Part shown: positions 52,578-62,878 of the stretch, piece by piece
Numbering within the stretch: the first letter of the stretch is position 1
How the letters are laid out: each line of letters starts with the position of its first letter
Origin: Ligilactobacillus ceti DSM 22408
GTDB taxonomy: Bacteria; Bacillota; Bacilli; Lactobacillales; Lactobacillaceae
DNA: 64,000 bases
Direction of reading: 5' to 3'
NCBI RefSeq assembly: GCF_000423245.1
Contig: NZ_AUHP01000012.1
Span: 62,001 to 126,000 of the forward strand
The notes under the pieces: generated by a model
Databases searched by the model: none
Seen by the model: the letters and a program-made list of their open reading frames with translations, nothing else
Told to the model about the DNA's origin: nothing
Translations under genes and position numbers: made by a program

Positions 52578-52606
52578 ATTATAGCACTGATTTTTCGCCA
52601 TTGCAA
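52578..52606 (-). promoter_or_regulatory. Sigma-A promoter of rpsF-ssb-rpsR
   Basis: On minus: -35 TTGCAA (52601-52606), 17-bp spacer, -10 TATAAT (52578-52583) with TG upstream. Confidence 0.85.
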
Positions 52607-52703
52607 CCATTTATCCCGCTCTTTTCCAGATTATCCGAAAAGTTAAATTTTGTTAAATCTCTTATTTTCAGAAGACTTTTTAATTTTCAAAATAATACTT
52701 TGG

Positions 52704-52712
52704 TGCTATATT
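52704..52712 (+). promoter_or_regulatory. Extended -10 element for the 58-residue protein
   Basis: TGCTATATT lies ~38 bases upstream of the start; a weak -35 (TTTTCA) lies 17 bp before TATATT. Confidence 0.5.
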
Positions 52713-52749
52713 CGACGTGTACAAAAAAAGATTAAAGGAGTGTTTTTTT

Positions 52750-52926
52750 ATGAGTTGTCAACATTGTCAAGACGATCAAAAGAAATTAGACGATTTAATT
52801 AAAGAAGAATGCCGAAATCTTTGCATCGATCATCACTTAATCGAAGAAGCTGAAAAGAAAGCTCAAGCTCGTTTCAACAAAATGAAAGAAGAACGAGTAA
52901 AAAAAGAAATGCATAAACATCAATAA
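52750..52926 (+). CDS. 58-residue Cys/His-rich charged protein, unknown
   Basis: Starts at ATG 52750 (AAAGGAG 9 bases upstream); the open frame begins earlier but without a site. The N-terminus has MSCQHCQ (CxxC), then ECRNLCIDHH adds two Cys and two His, which could make a small metal site. The C-terminal 25 residues are a highly charged helix rich in Lys and Glu, ending MHKHQ. I do not recognise the family. It has its own promoter and terminator and is divergent from rpsF. Confidence 0.7.
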   Translation: MSCQHCQDDQKKLDDLIKEECRNLCIDHHLIEEAEKKAQARFNKMKEERVKKEMHKHQ

Positions 52927-52936
52927 TCCCCTTTTC

Positions 52937-52974
52937 TAGCCCAGTGATTTGTAACAATCACTGGGCCTTTTTTA
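52937..52974 (+). terminator. Rho-independent terminator of the 58-residue protein gene
   Basis: GCCCAGTGATT / AATCACTGGGC stem followed by CTTTTTT. Confidence 0.92.
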
Positions 52975-53009
52975 TTTCAAAAAAACACCCCAAATTGAAT
53001 GGTTTTAAA

Positions 53010-53038
53010 TTTACAAAAACCTATAATTTTTTTATAAT
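53010..53038 (+). promoter_or_regulatory. Sigma-A promoter of the YSIRK surface protein
   Basis: -35 TTTACA (53010-53015), 17-bp spacer, -10 TATAAT (53033-53038). A weak cre-like box (53047-53060, 12/14) lies just downstream, near the transcription start. Confidence 0.75.
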
Positions 53039-53103
53039 AACAGTGAATAAAACGCTTACATTGCGTTATATTATTAATCTTTGGAATTAAAGGAGGTTTT
53101 ATT

Positions 53104-54912
53104 ATGCAAAATAATAAATTCTTTGTTGAAAAACGTAAATACACAATTAAAAAGTTATCTGTCGGGGTTGCTTCTGTTCTGATTGGGATTGGCTTAGCTC
53201 AAAATTCTATTAATGCTGATACAACACAGCCACCAACCAAACCAGTTGAAAAAGCGACACAAACCGTTGTTCCAAAAGAAGCCACACCAAGTAAATCTGT
53301 AAAATTAACACCTATTAAAGCAGCTGATCCAGTTACTCCAAGTAAAAAAGCTGAAAAAACAACGAATACCCCGGTTAAACCAGCTACTTTAAGAACACTA
53401 GCTGCGCCTACTGCTCAAAAAATTACAATTACTTTCTATCAAAATGGTCCCTCTTCAACAACTGCCACACAAACATTTAATGTTGGTGACAAATTACCCG
53501 GACCTAAATGGAGTTACTTTGACGGTAAAATGTTCATCGCTTATAACACAAAAGCTGACGGAACAGGTACTTTCTTCCGTAGCACACAAGTTTTAACAGC
53601 TGCTGATGTCAAAACAATCGAACAAGAAAGCAATGGTAAACTTTATCAAATCGGAGTTCCCAACCCTCGTGATGTTAAAAAGAACATCACATATTGGATG
53701 GCTCAGGTTAATAAAATCCGCTCCTTAGCACCAACTATTGCAATTTCAACAGATGATGTCGTACAAAACACCAAAGACTATGACACTGTTAAAAAAGCTT
53801 TACCTGTCACACAAGCCCAAACACTTCGTTATCGTGCAACTTTAGATCCTAAATCAATCGGTAAAGGTGATCAAAATCCACTTTATTTACTTTGGAGCTA
53901 TATTGGTTTTGTTTCCAAAGCTGAAGGTTCTTTAAAGGCAAGTTTTGATAGTCGTTTGATTTTCGACAAAAATATTGATGTTGTCTTCACAAGTGAATGG
54001 TTAAAACCTGATCCAACCGTCTTTCCACATGCTTATAAGGATCAACAAGGTTGGCATGTCACCATCGATACAGCTAAACTTACTAAAAAAGACCATCAAT
54101 ACTTAGTGAATATTCCAGTAGTGATGATTCCAACGGCTGATATTGAAAAAATGTCCGCTGCTGATTTTATGAAGCCAATGGTCTTATCTATTTCTAAAGA
54201 CTATAAACGTGGGGTTAATGCGATTATTACAAATAAATCATTTAATGAAATCGCAACAAGTACTGGAACTACTCAAGGAACTGGTCCTGTAATGTTAGTA
54301 ACTGGTGCCATCGACTTAAAACTTCATTCACCATATATTCAAAAAATGATTGCTCGCGTTCCTTTCCCATTCAGTCTTGGGTTAGGTTTATTGGGTCTTT
54401 CTGGCGATTCAATCCAACTTGCTAATGATGCTAATAAACAATACGCAAAATTGTTACCAACCGGCCAACTTACAATTAAATACGTTGATGAAAATGGTAA
54501 AACTTTGCATCCAGAAAAAATCGAATACGGTCGCGCTAAAAACCCAGCGCTAGGTAATGATCCACAAAATATTGCAGCTAAATTTAATATAACTAAATTA
54601 GCTATTCCAGGTTATGAATTTAAAGAAATCGCAACAACAACTAATACTAACTTAACAGGAGATTTCACAATTGCTCCTCAAGAGATCACTTTAATCTACA
54701 AAAAAGCAACTAAACCGGTTACTCCTGAAAAACCTAATAAACCAGTAAAACCGGTTAAACCAGTGGAAAAACCTGCAACACCAACGAAAAAGACCTTACC
54801 AACAACCGGTTCTACTTCTCCAATCGCTCACACAACCCTTGGTTTGATGTTACTCACCATTAGTGGCAGCCTTGCTTTCCTTGGTTTAGATTTACGCAAA
54901 AAAGAAAACTAA
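53104..54912 (+). CDS. YSIRK-type LPXTG cell-wall-anchored protein with MucBP-like domain
   Basis: 602 residues. A YSIRK-type signal peptide (KYTIKKLSVGVASVLIGIG, cleavage near NADTTQ) is followed by a Thr/Pro/Lys-rich stretch (~40-100). An InlB-repeat-like segment (ITITFYQNGPSSTTATQTFNVG ... FIAYNTKADGTGTFF), a ~300-residue unassigned region, and a MucBP-type repeat (LTIKYVDENGKTLHPEKI, ~455-530) come next. After a Pro/Lys spacer comes the sortase signal LPTTG (~565), a hydrophobic helix and KKEN. It is probably a mucus or surface adhesin (inference). Strong AAAGGAGG site; convergent with the next surface protein. Confidence 0.88.
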   Translation: MQNNKFFVEKRKYTIKKLSVGVASVLIGIGLAQNSINADTTQPPTKPVEKATQTVVPKEATPSKSVKLTPIKAADPVTPSKKAEKTTNTPVKPATLRTLAAPTAQKITITFYQNGPSSTTATQTFNVGDKLPGPKWSYFDGKMFIAYNTKADGTGTFFRSTQVLTAADVKTIEQESNGKLYQIGVPNPRDVKKNITYWMAQVNKIRSLAPTIAISTDDVVQNTKDYDTVKKALPVTQAQTLRYRATLDPKSIGKGDQNPLYLLWSYIGFVSKAEGSLKASFDSRLIFDKNIDVVFTSEWLKPDPTVFPHAYKDQQGWHVTIDTAKLTKKDHQYLVNIPVVMIPTADIEKMSAADFMKPMVLSISKDYKRGVNAIITNKSFNEIATSTGTTQGTGPVMLVTGAIDLKLHSPYIQKMIARVPFPFSLGLGLLGLSGDSIQLANDANKQYAKLLPTGQLTIKYVDENGKTLHPEKIEYGRAKNPALGNDPQNIAAKFNITKLAIPGYEFKEIATTTNTNLTGDFTIAPQEITLIYKKATKPVTPEKPNKPVKPVKPVEKPATPTKKTLPTTGSTSPIAHTTLGLMLLTISGSLAFLGLDLRKKEN

Positions 54913-54919
54913 ATAAGCA

Positions 54920-54960
54920 AAAAAATAGCTCGTTCCTTAAAAGGAACGAGCTATTTTGAT
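54920..54960. terminator. Bidirectional terminator between the two surface protein genes
   Basis: AAAATAGCTCGTTCCTT (54922-54938) pairs perfectly with 54941-54957. Confidence 0.92.
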
Positions 54961-54967
54961 TTAATTT

Positions 54968-57900
54968 TTAATTTTTCTTAATTTTATTTTTTAAAACGAC
55001 AAATCCTCCGATAAATAGACCAAAAACACCTAATAAACTACTAATTACTGGCGCAAAATTTTGTTTTTCTCCCGTTTTTGGTAATATTTTGTCTTTAGTT
55101 TCTTTTTGTGGTTGTGTAGGTTCTTTTTCTTTTTGTGGTTTATTTGGTTTTGTAGGCTCTGGTGTTGGATCATCAGATTTACTTGCTTTAAATGTCCAAA
55201 CTGCCTTAAATACTAAATCACCCTTAACAACAACTGCATCCTTTTGCCATGGAGTAGTTAATGTCCATGTCCCATCAGCCACTTTAATTTCAGTTGTATT
55301 AACCATTGCCGGTTGATATTTACTACCTTCAATTAAATCAGAATCTGCTTTAGGCAACAAATCAAGTACTGTTTGTGGCAATGTTTTTCCTGGTGTTCCA
55401 CTCGTAAATTCATAACTTGCTTGATATTTTTTGATTGGTTTTGGTGTAAATTTCCATTCAGCAACTAAGTGTTGATCTTGCATAATTTTTTTGATTTGTT
55501 TTTGCCAATTATGAGTTAAAGTCCATGTTCCATCAGCGACTTGAATTGTTTTTTGCGTGATTTTAGCCGTATTTACATCACTACCTTGATCAAATTGCTG
55601 TGCAGCTGGCAATAAATCTTGAATCGACTGTGGTAAATCTTTTCCTGGAGTAACACTCTTAAAGGCATAATCAACATTAACTTGTTTAATCCAACCGGCA
55701 TAAACATTTAAAAGATGCGGATTAACAATCTTTGTTACCATAGTTGTATTTGGTTCTAACTGACCAAAATGCCCCTTTGTAAAATCATATACGTTTTTTG
55801 TTGGATTTGTTAGGACATTTTCATCAGTTACTGCCGTTTGATACCAATTTTTCAACTTATAATGTGCCCGGGTTGGATTTTGTGATTCTGCCAAACGTGT
55901 CATTTGTACTGGATCAGTCCATGGTGTTTTAGAACTATAAATTGTATATAATTGTTCTTTCGTTGCTTTGTGATTGGCAAAAAAGGCATCTTTCGCATTA
56001 GCATGATAAATCATTTTAGCTCTTTGACCTAAAACAACTTCTTTTTGCGGTGCTAAAACAAAATCCCATTCCCCAATACCTTGGTGATCAGTATACGCTG
56101 CTACTTTTTGCGCAGTATCTTGACTAATATAATTTAAAAACTCTGAATCACTGGCTTGTGGTTGATAACCGTCAATCCCTTTCGCAACCACATATCCCAC
56201 ATGACGTTTTTGGGTTTCAGCAACTTTTTGATTTAAATTCCATTTACTGTCCTTGGCTTTTTCACTCACAGAAACATCAATTCTTTTGTCTAATTTTCCC
56301 GTTAATAAAATAGCCGATTGTTGATCTAAAACGCGCACATCACCATTTGTAATATTTGCTCGTGGAGTAATAATGACATCTTTTTTAGCATAAATATTGC
56401 TCCCACCATATTCTTGTTTACTTAAAACATGATGTTTTTCCGTTTCTTGATTATTATTAATCGTAGCTTGATCAACTTTTAAATATCCATCATTAAAAAT
56501 CCCGCCGGTAATAAAATGAGCATGATTATTCGAAATATTAGCACCACCAGAAATAGTAAGGTGGCCTTGATTATAAATCGCTCCTGCAGTGGCACTAGCT
56601 ACTGTAGAACTAATTGATCCCCCTAAAATATTAACTGTACTACCTTCATCGATAAACATTCCACCACCATAGTTGGCATTGTTCCAAGCATATGTGACGT
56701 TATTAATTAAGTCTGTATCTTGTAAGGTCACATTAACATTAGCATGTCGTTTATCATCTAATTGTGTCCCAATCGCAATCCCTGCACCTGAAATTTCACT
56801 AGTAAAATTTTGGATTTTTGTATTTTTAATCTCACCTTTAACAGTTGAGCCATCATAAAAACAAATTGCTCCCCCATATTTAGCCGTCTTTTTCCAACTA
56901 GCATTCCAAGCAACGCCAGAACCCGTCAAAGTTGAATTAACTAATTCAAAATTACCCGATCCAACAACTTGAATTAAGCCCCCTGCTTCTAAAGCATAAG
57001 ATTTTAATCCAGTTTGAAAATTAGTATCTGCAATTTTTAAATTAGAACCTTCTGTTGTAATCGCTCCGCCAGCTGTAACTACATTTGTTAAATTCGGCGC
57101 AATTTCAAAATATGAATGTACTACTTCTGCTTTAGGGCAATTTTCGAATTTAATGGCACCACCTGTATTAGCGGCAGGTGTCGTAATTTTAAATGTTGTA
57201 TTCTTAATCAAGACTTCACTATCCGTAGCTTCAATGGAGCCACCTTGACGTCCACCTGTATCCCAAATATCATCAGTATGATTACCTTCAAACAATGTCT
57301 GAGCCCGATTTTTAACTGTTTGATTTTGATTAATCTTCAGATGTGATCCACCTTCGAGTTTAATGGCACCACCTTCACCGTTCCATCCTTTCTTACCCAA
57401 AACACCACCTGTGGAATTATTCAAGAACTTACCACCTGTAATATTAATATTGGATGTTCCACTATAGATTGCACCACCGTGCGGAGCGGCATCTGCTGTT
57501 TTAGCTGCAACGCCTTCTTTTGTATGATTATTTTCAAAAGTTACATCGTTTAAATTTAAAGTAGAATGCAATGCATGAATCGCTCCACCTTGATAACTTT
57601 GTTTTAAAACACCTTGCGTATAAATATCTGGTAAATGTTGGGTTGTTCCATTTTTCACCGTTGTTTTCGTCAAAGTTAGATTATTAACTTCATTCAATGC
57701 AAATAGACGACCTTGATTGTTACCATCTAAAATGACATCTTTAAAAGTTGAACCTGATCCTTGTTTGCCGATCACAAACATATTTTGATTCACACTAGGC
57801 CAGTGACTTGTATCCAATTTGAGACAATGTTGATCTCCGTCAAGCTGAATTGGTTTTTCAACAATAAGCGGTTGCGTAATTTGAAAATCTTTCGTTAATT

Positions 57901-58093
57901 TAATTACTCCACCTTGTTTAACAGCTGCTTGTAATTCTGCAAAATTACCTACATTTTGAATTGTTGTATCTGCTGAAATTTCCGTCTTTGGTTGATATTG
58001 ATTTTCAAAAACAAAAACTCCACCCGAGACTAAAAAAGCTGATAAAGTTAAACTAGCGACTGTCACAGCTTTTTGTGATTTTTTATGTACCAT
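54968..58093 (-). CDS. Large LPXTG surface protein: right-handed beta-helix plus SHIRT-like repeats
   Basis: About 1041 residues from ATG 58091-58093 (AGGAGGG 6 bases upstream). A signal peptide (~1-42) is followed by a long parallel beta-helix domain (~45-600) with at least ten GGAI-type turns (GGAIHALHS, GGAIYSGTS, GGAIKFENC, GGGMFIDEG, GGIFNDG). A ~170-residue linker domain comes next. Then two SHIRT-like repeats of ~85 residues (YAFKSVTPGKDLPQSIQDLLP and YEFTSGTPGKTLPQTVLDLLP, each with VADGTWTLT), a Pro/Lys spacer, LPKTG (~1003), a hydrophobic helix and a basic tail. The beta-helix may bind or cut polysaccharide; no catalytic residues are evident. Confidence 0.85.
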   Translation of the reverse strand: MVHKKSQKAVTVASLTLSAFLVSGGVFVFENQYQPKTEISADTTIQNVGNFAELQAAVKQGGVIKLTKDFQITQPLIVEKPIQLDGDQHCLKLDTSHWPSVNQNMFVIGKQGSGSTFKDVILDGNNQGRLFALNEVNNLTLTKTTVKNGTTQHLPDIYTQGVLKQSYQGGAIHALHSTLNLNDVTFENNHTKEGVAAKTADAAPHGGAIYSGTSNINITGGKFLNNSTGGVLGKKGWNGEGGAIKLEGGSHLKINQNQTVKNRAQTLFEGNHTDDIWDTGGRQGGSIEATDSEVLIKNTTFKITTPAANTGGAIKFENCPKAEVVHSYFEIAPNLTNVVTAGGAITTEGSNLKIADTNFQTGLKSYALEAGGLIQVVGSGNFELVNSTLTGSGVAWNASWKKTAKYGGAICFYDGSTVKGEIKNTKIQNFTSEISGAGIAIGTQLDDKRHANVNVTLQDTDLINNVTYAWNNANYGGGMFIDEGSTVNILGGSISSTVASATAGAIYNQGHLTISGGANISNNHAHFITGGIFNDGYLKVDQATINNNQETEKHHVLSKQEYGGSNIYAKKDVIITPRANITNGDVRVLDQQSAILLTGKLDKRIDVSVSEKAKDSKWNLNQKVAETQKRHVGYVVAKGIDGYQPQASDSEFLNYISQDTAQKVAAYTDHQGIGEWDFVLAPQKEVVLGQRAKMIYHANAKDAFFANHKATKEQLYTIYSSKTPWTDPVQMTRLAESQNPTRAHYKLKNWYQTAVTDENVLTNPTKNVYDFTKGHFGQLEPNTTMVTKIVNPHLLNVYAGWIKQVNVDYAFKSVTPGKDLPQSIQDLLPAAQQFDQGSDVNTAKITQKTIQVADGTWTLTHNWQKQIKKIMQDQHLVAEWKFTPKPIKKYQASYEFTSGTPGKTLPQTVLDLLPKADSDLIEGSKYQPAMVNTTEIKVADGTWTLTTPWQKDAVVVKGDLVFKAVWTFKASKSDDPTPEPTKPNKPQKEKEPTQPQKETKDKILPKTGEKQNFAPVISSLLGVFGLFIGGFVVLKNKIKKN

Positions 58094-58115
58094 CAAAAGC
58101 CCTCCTATATAGCGT

Positions 58116-58130
58116 TGGTTACGCTTTCAT
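58116..58130 (-). promoter_or_regulatory. cre site before the beta-helix surface protein
   Basis: ATGAAAGCGTAACCA on minus matches WTGNAANCGNWNNCW at 15/15. It lies between the predicted -10 and the Shine-Dalgarno, suiting CcpA roadblock repression. Confidence 0.65.
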
Positions 58131-58141
58131 TTCACTAATAT

Positions 58142-58150
58142 ATTTTAGCA
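58142..58150 (-). promoter_or_regulatory. Extended -10 element for the beta-helix surface protein
   Basis: The minus strand reads TGCTAAAAT about 50 bases upstream of the start; the -35 is unclear. Confidence 0.5.
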
Positions 58151-58184
58151 TAAAATACAACTTAATTCATTGAGATGCTTTCAT

Positions 58185-58224
58185 AAAAAAATAGTCGCTT
58201 GTTAACTAACAAGCGACTATTTCT
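58185..58224 (-). terminator. Rho-independent terminator of gyrBA
   Basis: AAATAGTCGCTTGTTA pairs perfectly with TAACAAGCGACTATTT, followed by TTTTTAT on minus. Confidence 0.92.
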
Positions 58225-58237
58225 AATTTATTTAATT

Positions 58238-60814
58238 TTATTCTTCATCATTTTGTGCTTTATCTAAAAGACGTTCAACATCTTTTAAAGCATCAGCTTG
58301 ATCTAATGTTTCATTCGTTTCTAAAACAACTTCTGTTTCAGTTACTTCAATGATTTCTTCATCAGAATCTTCTGGAAGTTCTGGTTCAACTTTCGTCATA
58401 GTTGCTACACGATCATCTTGATCCAGACGCATTAACCGAACACCTAGAGTTGCCCGACCTGTTTGTGAAACATCTGCAACAGCGAAGCGAATAATAACGC
58501 CAGCATCTGTAATCACTAACATATCTTCTGTTCCGTTTACTGAATTCAAGCCCGCTAATTTACCGTTTTTATCAGTAACATTTAAAGTTTTCACACCTTT
58601 GATGCCCCGACTCTTAACTGCATACTCACTAGCTGGCGTTTGTTTTCCGTAACCTTTTTCAGAAACAACTAAGACATTGTTTTCCGGTTCTAAAATAGCT
58701 GAACCAATAATATAATCATCTTCACGTAAACGAACACCACGCACACCTGATGCAGATCGGCCCATTTCGCGAACATCTGTTTCAGGGAAACTAACAGCAT
58801 AGCCATCATGTGTCCCGATAATCATATTCTTAGTACCGTCAGTGATAACAACTTTGATTAATTCATCATTATCACGCAAATTAATAGCCTTTAGACCGTT
58901 TTTACGAACATTTTGGAACTCTGCTACACTTGTCCGTTTAACACGGCCATATAGCGTTGTAAAGAAGAGATATTGTTCTTTATCTTCTTGCTTATGTTCT
59001 TCAGTCACTTTAATAACAGCTTGAATTTTTTCTTCAGCTTCAATTCCTAATAAGTTAATTACTGGAATCCCTTTGGCAGTCCGTCCGTATTCAGGAATTT
59101 CATAACCTTTCATCCGGTAAACTTTACCAACATTTGTAAAGAAGAATAACTCATCGTGAGTTGAAGCAGTAATTAAATGTTCGATGAAGTCATCATCATG
59201 AATTCCCATACCTTTAATTCCTCGACCACCACGGTTTTGAGCTTTCAATTCTTCCGTTGCTAAACGTTTAATATATCCATTATGAGTTAAAGTAATTGTG
59301 ATATTTTCTTCTTCAATTAAATCTTCATCTTCAATTGATAAAACTTCACCAACCATTAACTCAGAACGACGAGCGTCACCAAATTTTTCTTGAACCATTA
59401 ATAATTCTTCATAAATGATTTGATGAATTCGTTCTGGACGAGCCAAAATATCTTCATAATCAGCAATTGCAGCCATTGTTTTTTGATATTCATTTTCGAC
59501 TTTATCACGTTCTAAGCCTGTTAAACGAACTAAACGCATATCTAAAATCGCTTGTGCTTGTTTATTAGTCAATTGATATTCATTCATCAAACGATCTTTC
59601 GCAATATCTCCACTTTGAGAATTCCGAATAATACTAATAATCGCATCAATATGATCTAAAGCCACCCGTAACCCTTCTAAGATATGAGCACGTGCTTGCG
59701 CTTTTTTCAATTCAAATTGTGTCCGACGACGAATAACAACTTCTTGGTGAGCTAAATAATGTTCTAAAATTTGTTTTAAACTTAAGACTTTTGGTGTTCC
59801 ATCAACAATCGCTAACATATTGAAACCAAATGTTGTTTGTAACATCGTCATCTTATATAAGTTGTTCAACACTACCGACGCACTATAGTCGCGACGAATA
59901 TCAATAGAAATCCGCATTCCATCACGATCTGATTCATCTTTAATATCGGTAATACCTTCGATTTTCTTATCGCGTGCTAAATCAGCAATCCGCTCAATCA
60001 ACTTCGCTTTATTGACCATATATGGTAATTCATGAACAACAATTTGTTCACGACCATTTTTTAATTCATCAATTTCAACTTTAGCACGTAATGTGATAGT
60101 TCCACGTCCTGTTTCATAAGCTTTTCTGATACCAGATTTACCCATCACAATCCCACCTGTTGGGAAGTCGGGTCCTGGAATAGCTTCCATTAAGTCAGCT
60201 GTTGTCGCATCAGGATTTTCCATTAAAACGTGTAAACCAGAAATAACTTCAGATAAGTTATGCGGTGGAATATTAGTTGTCATACCAACCGCAATCCCTG
60301 TTACCCCATTAACTAATAAGTTTGGGAAACGAGCAGGTAAAACAACCGGCTCTCTTTCACTCCCGTCATAGTTATCTTGGAAATCAATTGTATCTTTATT
60401 AATATCGCGTAACATTTCCAAAGCGATTTTTGACATTCTCGCTTCGGTATAACGCATCGCAGCAGCTCCATCGCCATCTACAGAACCAAAGTTCCCGTGA
60501 CCATCAACTAACATATAACGATATGAAAAGTCTTGTGCCATCCGAACCATGGATTCATAAATCGCGGAATCCCCGTGTGGGTGATACTTACCCATAACAT
60601 CGCCGACGATCCGGGCGGATTTCTTATATGGTTTATCTGGTGTCACACCTAATTCATTCATTCCGTATAAAATACGGCGGTGAACAGGTTTTAAACCATC
60701 GCGGACATCCGGTAAAGCCCGGGCCACGATAACACTCATTGCGTAATCTAAGAATGATTCTTTCATAACATTTGAAAGATCTATATCTGTAATTCGATTA
60801 GGTAATTCTACCAA
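58238..60814 (-). CDS. gyrA: DNA gyrase subunit A
   Basis: 858 residues. The catalytic Tyr is in [12 protein letters not shown] (near residue 124). The quinolone-resistance-determining region reads [14 protein letters not shown], the susceptible type with Ser and Glu. The C-terminal beta-pinwheel has the GyrA box [11 protein letters not shown], and the tail is acidic. It introduces negative supercoils with GyrB. The start is TTG with AGGGGG 8 bases upstream. It follows gyrB by 65 bases, which contain a Noc site. Confidence 0.98.
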   Translation of the reverse strand: MVELPNRITDIDLSNVMKESFLDYAMSVIVARALPDVRDGLKPVHRRILYGMNELGVTPDKPYKKSARIVGDVMGKYHPHGDSAIYESMVRMAQDFSYRYMLVDGHGNFGSVDGDGAAAMRYTEARMSKIALEMLRDINKDTIDFQDNYDGSEREPVVLPARFPNLLVNGVTGIAVGMTTNIPPHNLSEVISGLHVLMENPDATTADLMEAIPGPDFPTGGIVMGKSGIRKAYETGRGTITLRAKVEIDELKNGREQIVVHELPYMVNKAKLIERIADLARDKKIEGITDIKDESDRDGMRISIDIRRDYSASVVLNNLYKMTMLQTTFGFNMLAIVDGTPKVLSLKQILEHYLAHQEVVIRRRTQFELKKAQARAHILEGLRVALDHIDAIISIIRNSQSGDIAKDRLMNEYQLTNKQAQAILDMRLVRLTGLERDKVENEYQKTMAAIADYEDILARPERIHQIIYEELLMVQEKFGDARRSELMVGEVLSIEDEDLIEEENITITLTHNGYIKRLATEELKAQNRGGRGIKGMGIHDDDFIEHLITASTHDELFFFTNVGKVYRMKGYEIPEYGRTAKGIPVINLLGIEAEEKIQAVIKVTEEHKQEDKEQYLFFTTLYGRVKRTSVAEFQNVRKNGLKAINLRDNDELIKVVITDGTKNMIIGTHDGYAVSFPETDVREMGRSASGVRGVRLREDDYIIGSAILEPENNVLVVSEKGYGKQTPASEYAVKSRGIKGVKTLNVTDKNGKLAGLNSVNGTEDMLVITDAGVIIRFAVADVSQTGRATLGVRLMRLDQDDRVATMTKVEPELPEDSDEEIIEVTETEVVLETNETLDQADALKDVERLLDKAQNDEE

Positions 60815-60852
60815 GTCACTAACCCCCTATTTTCACTTTTTTCTGGACTAAT

Positions 60853-60866
60853 ATTTCCCGGGAAAT
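60853..60866. promoter_or_regulatory. Noc binding site (NBS), perfect, between gyrB and gyrA
   Basis: ATTTCCCGGGAAAT, identical to the Noc consensus, in the short gyrB-gyrA gap. Confidence 0.82.
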
Positions 60867-60879
60867 TTTCCCGCAGAAA

Positions 60880-62859
<1,980 letters not shown>

Positions 62860-62878
62860 TTAAGTTTTCATTGTGTTT

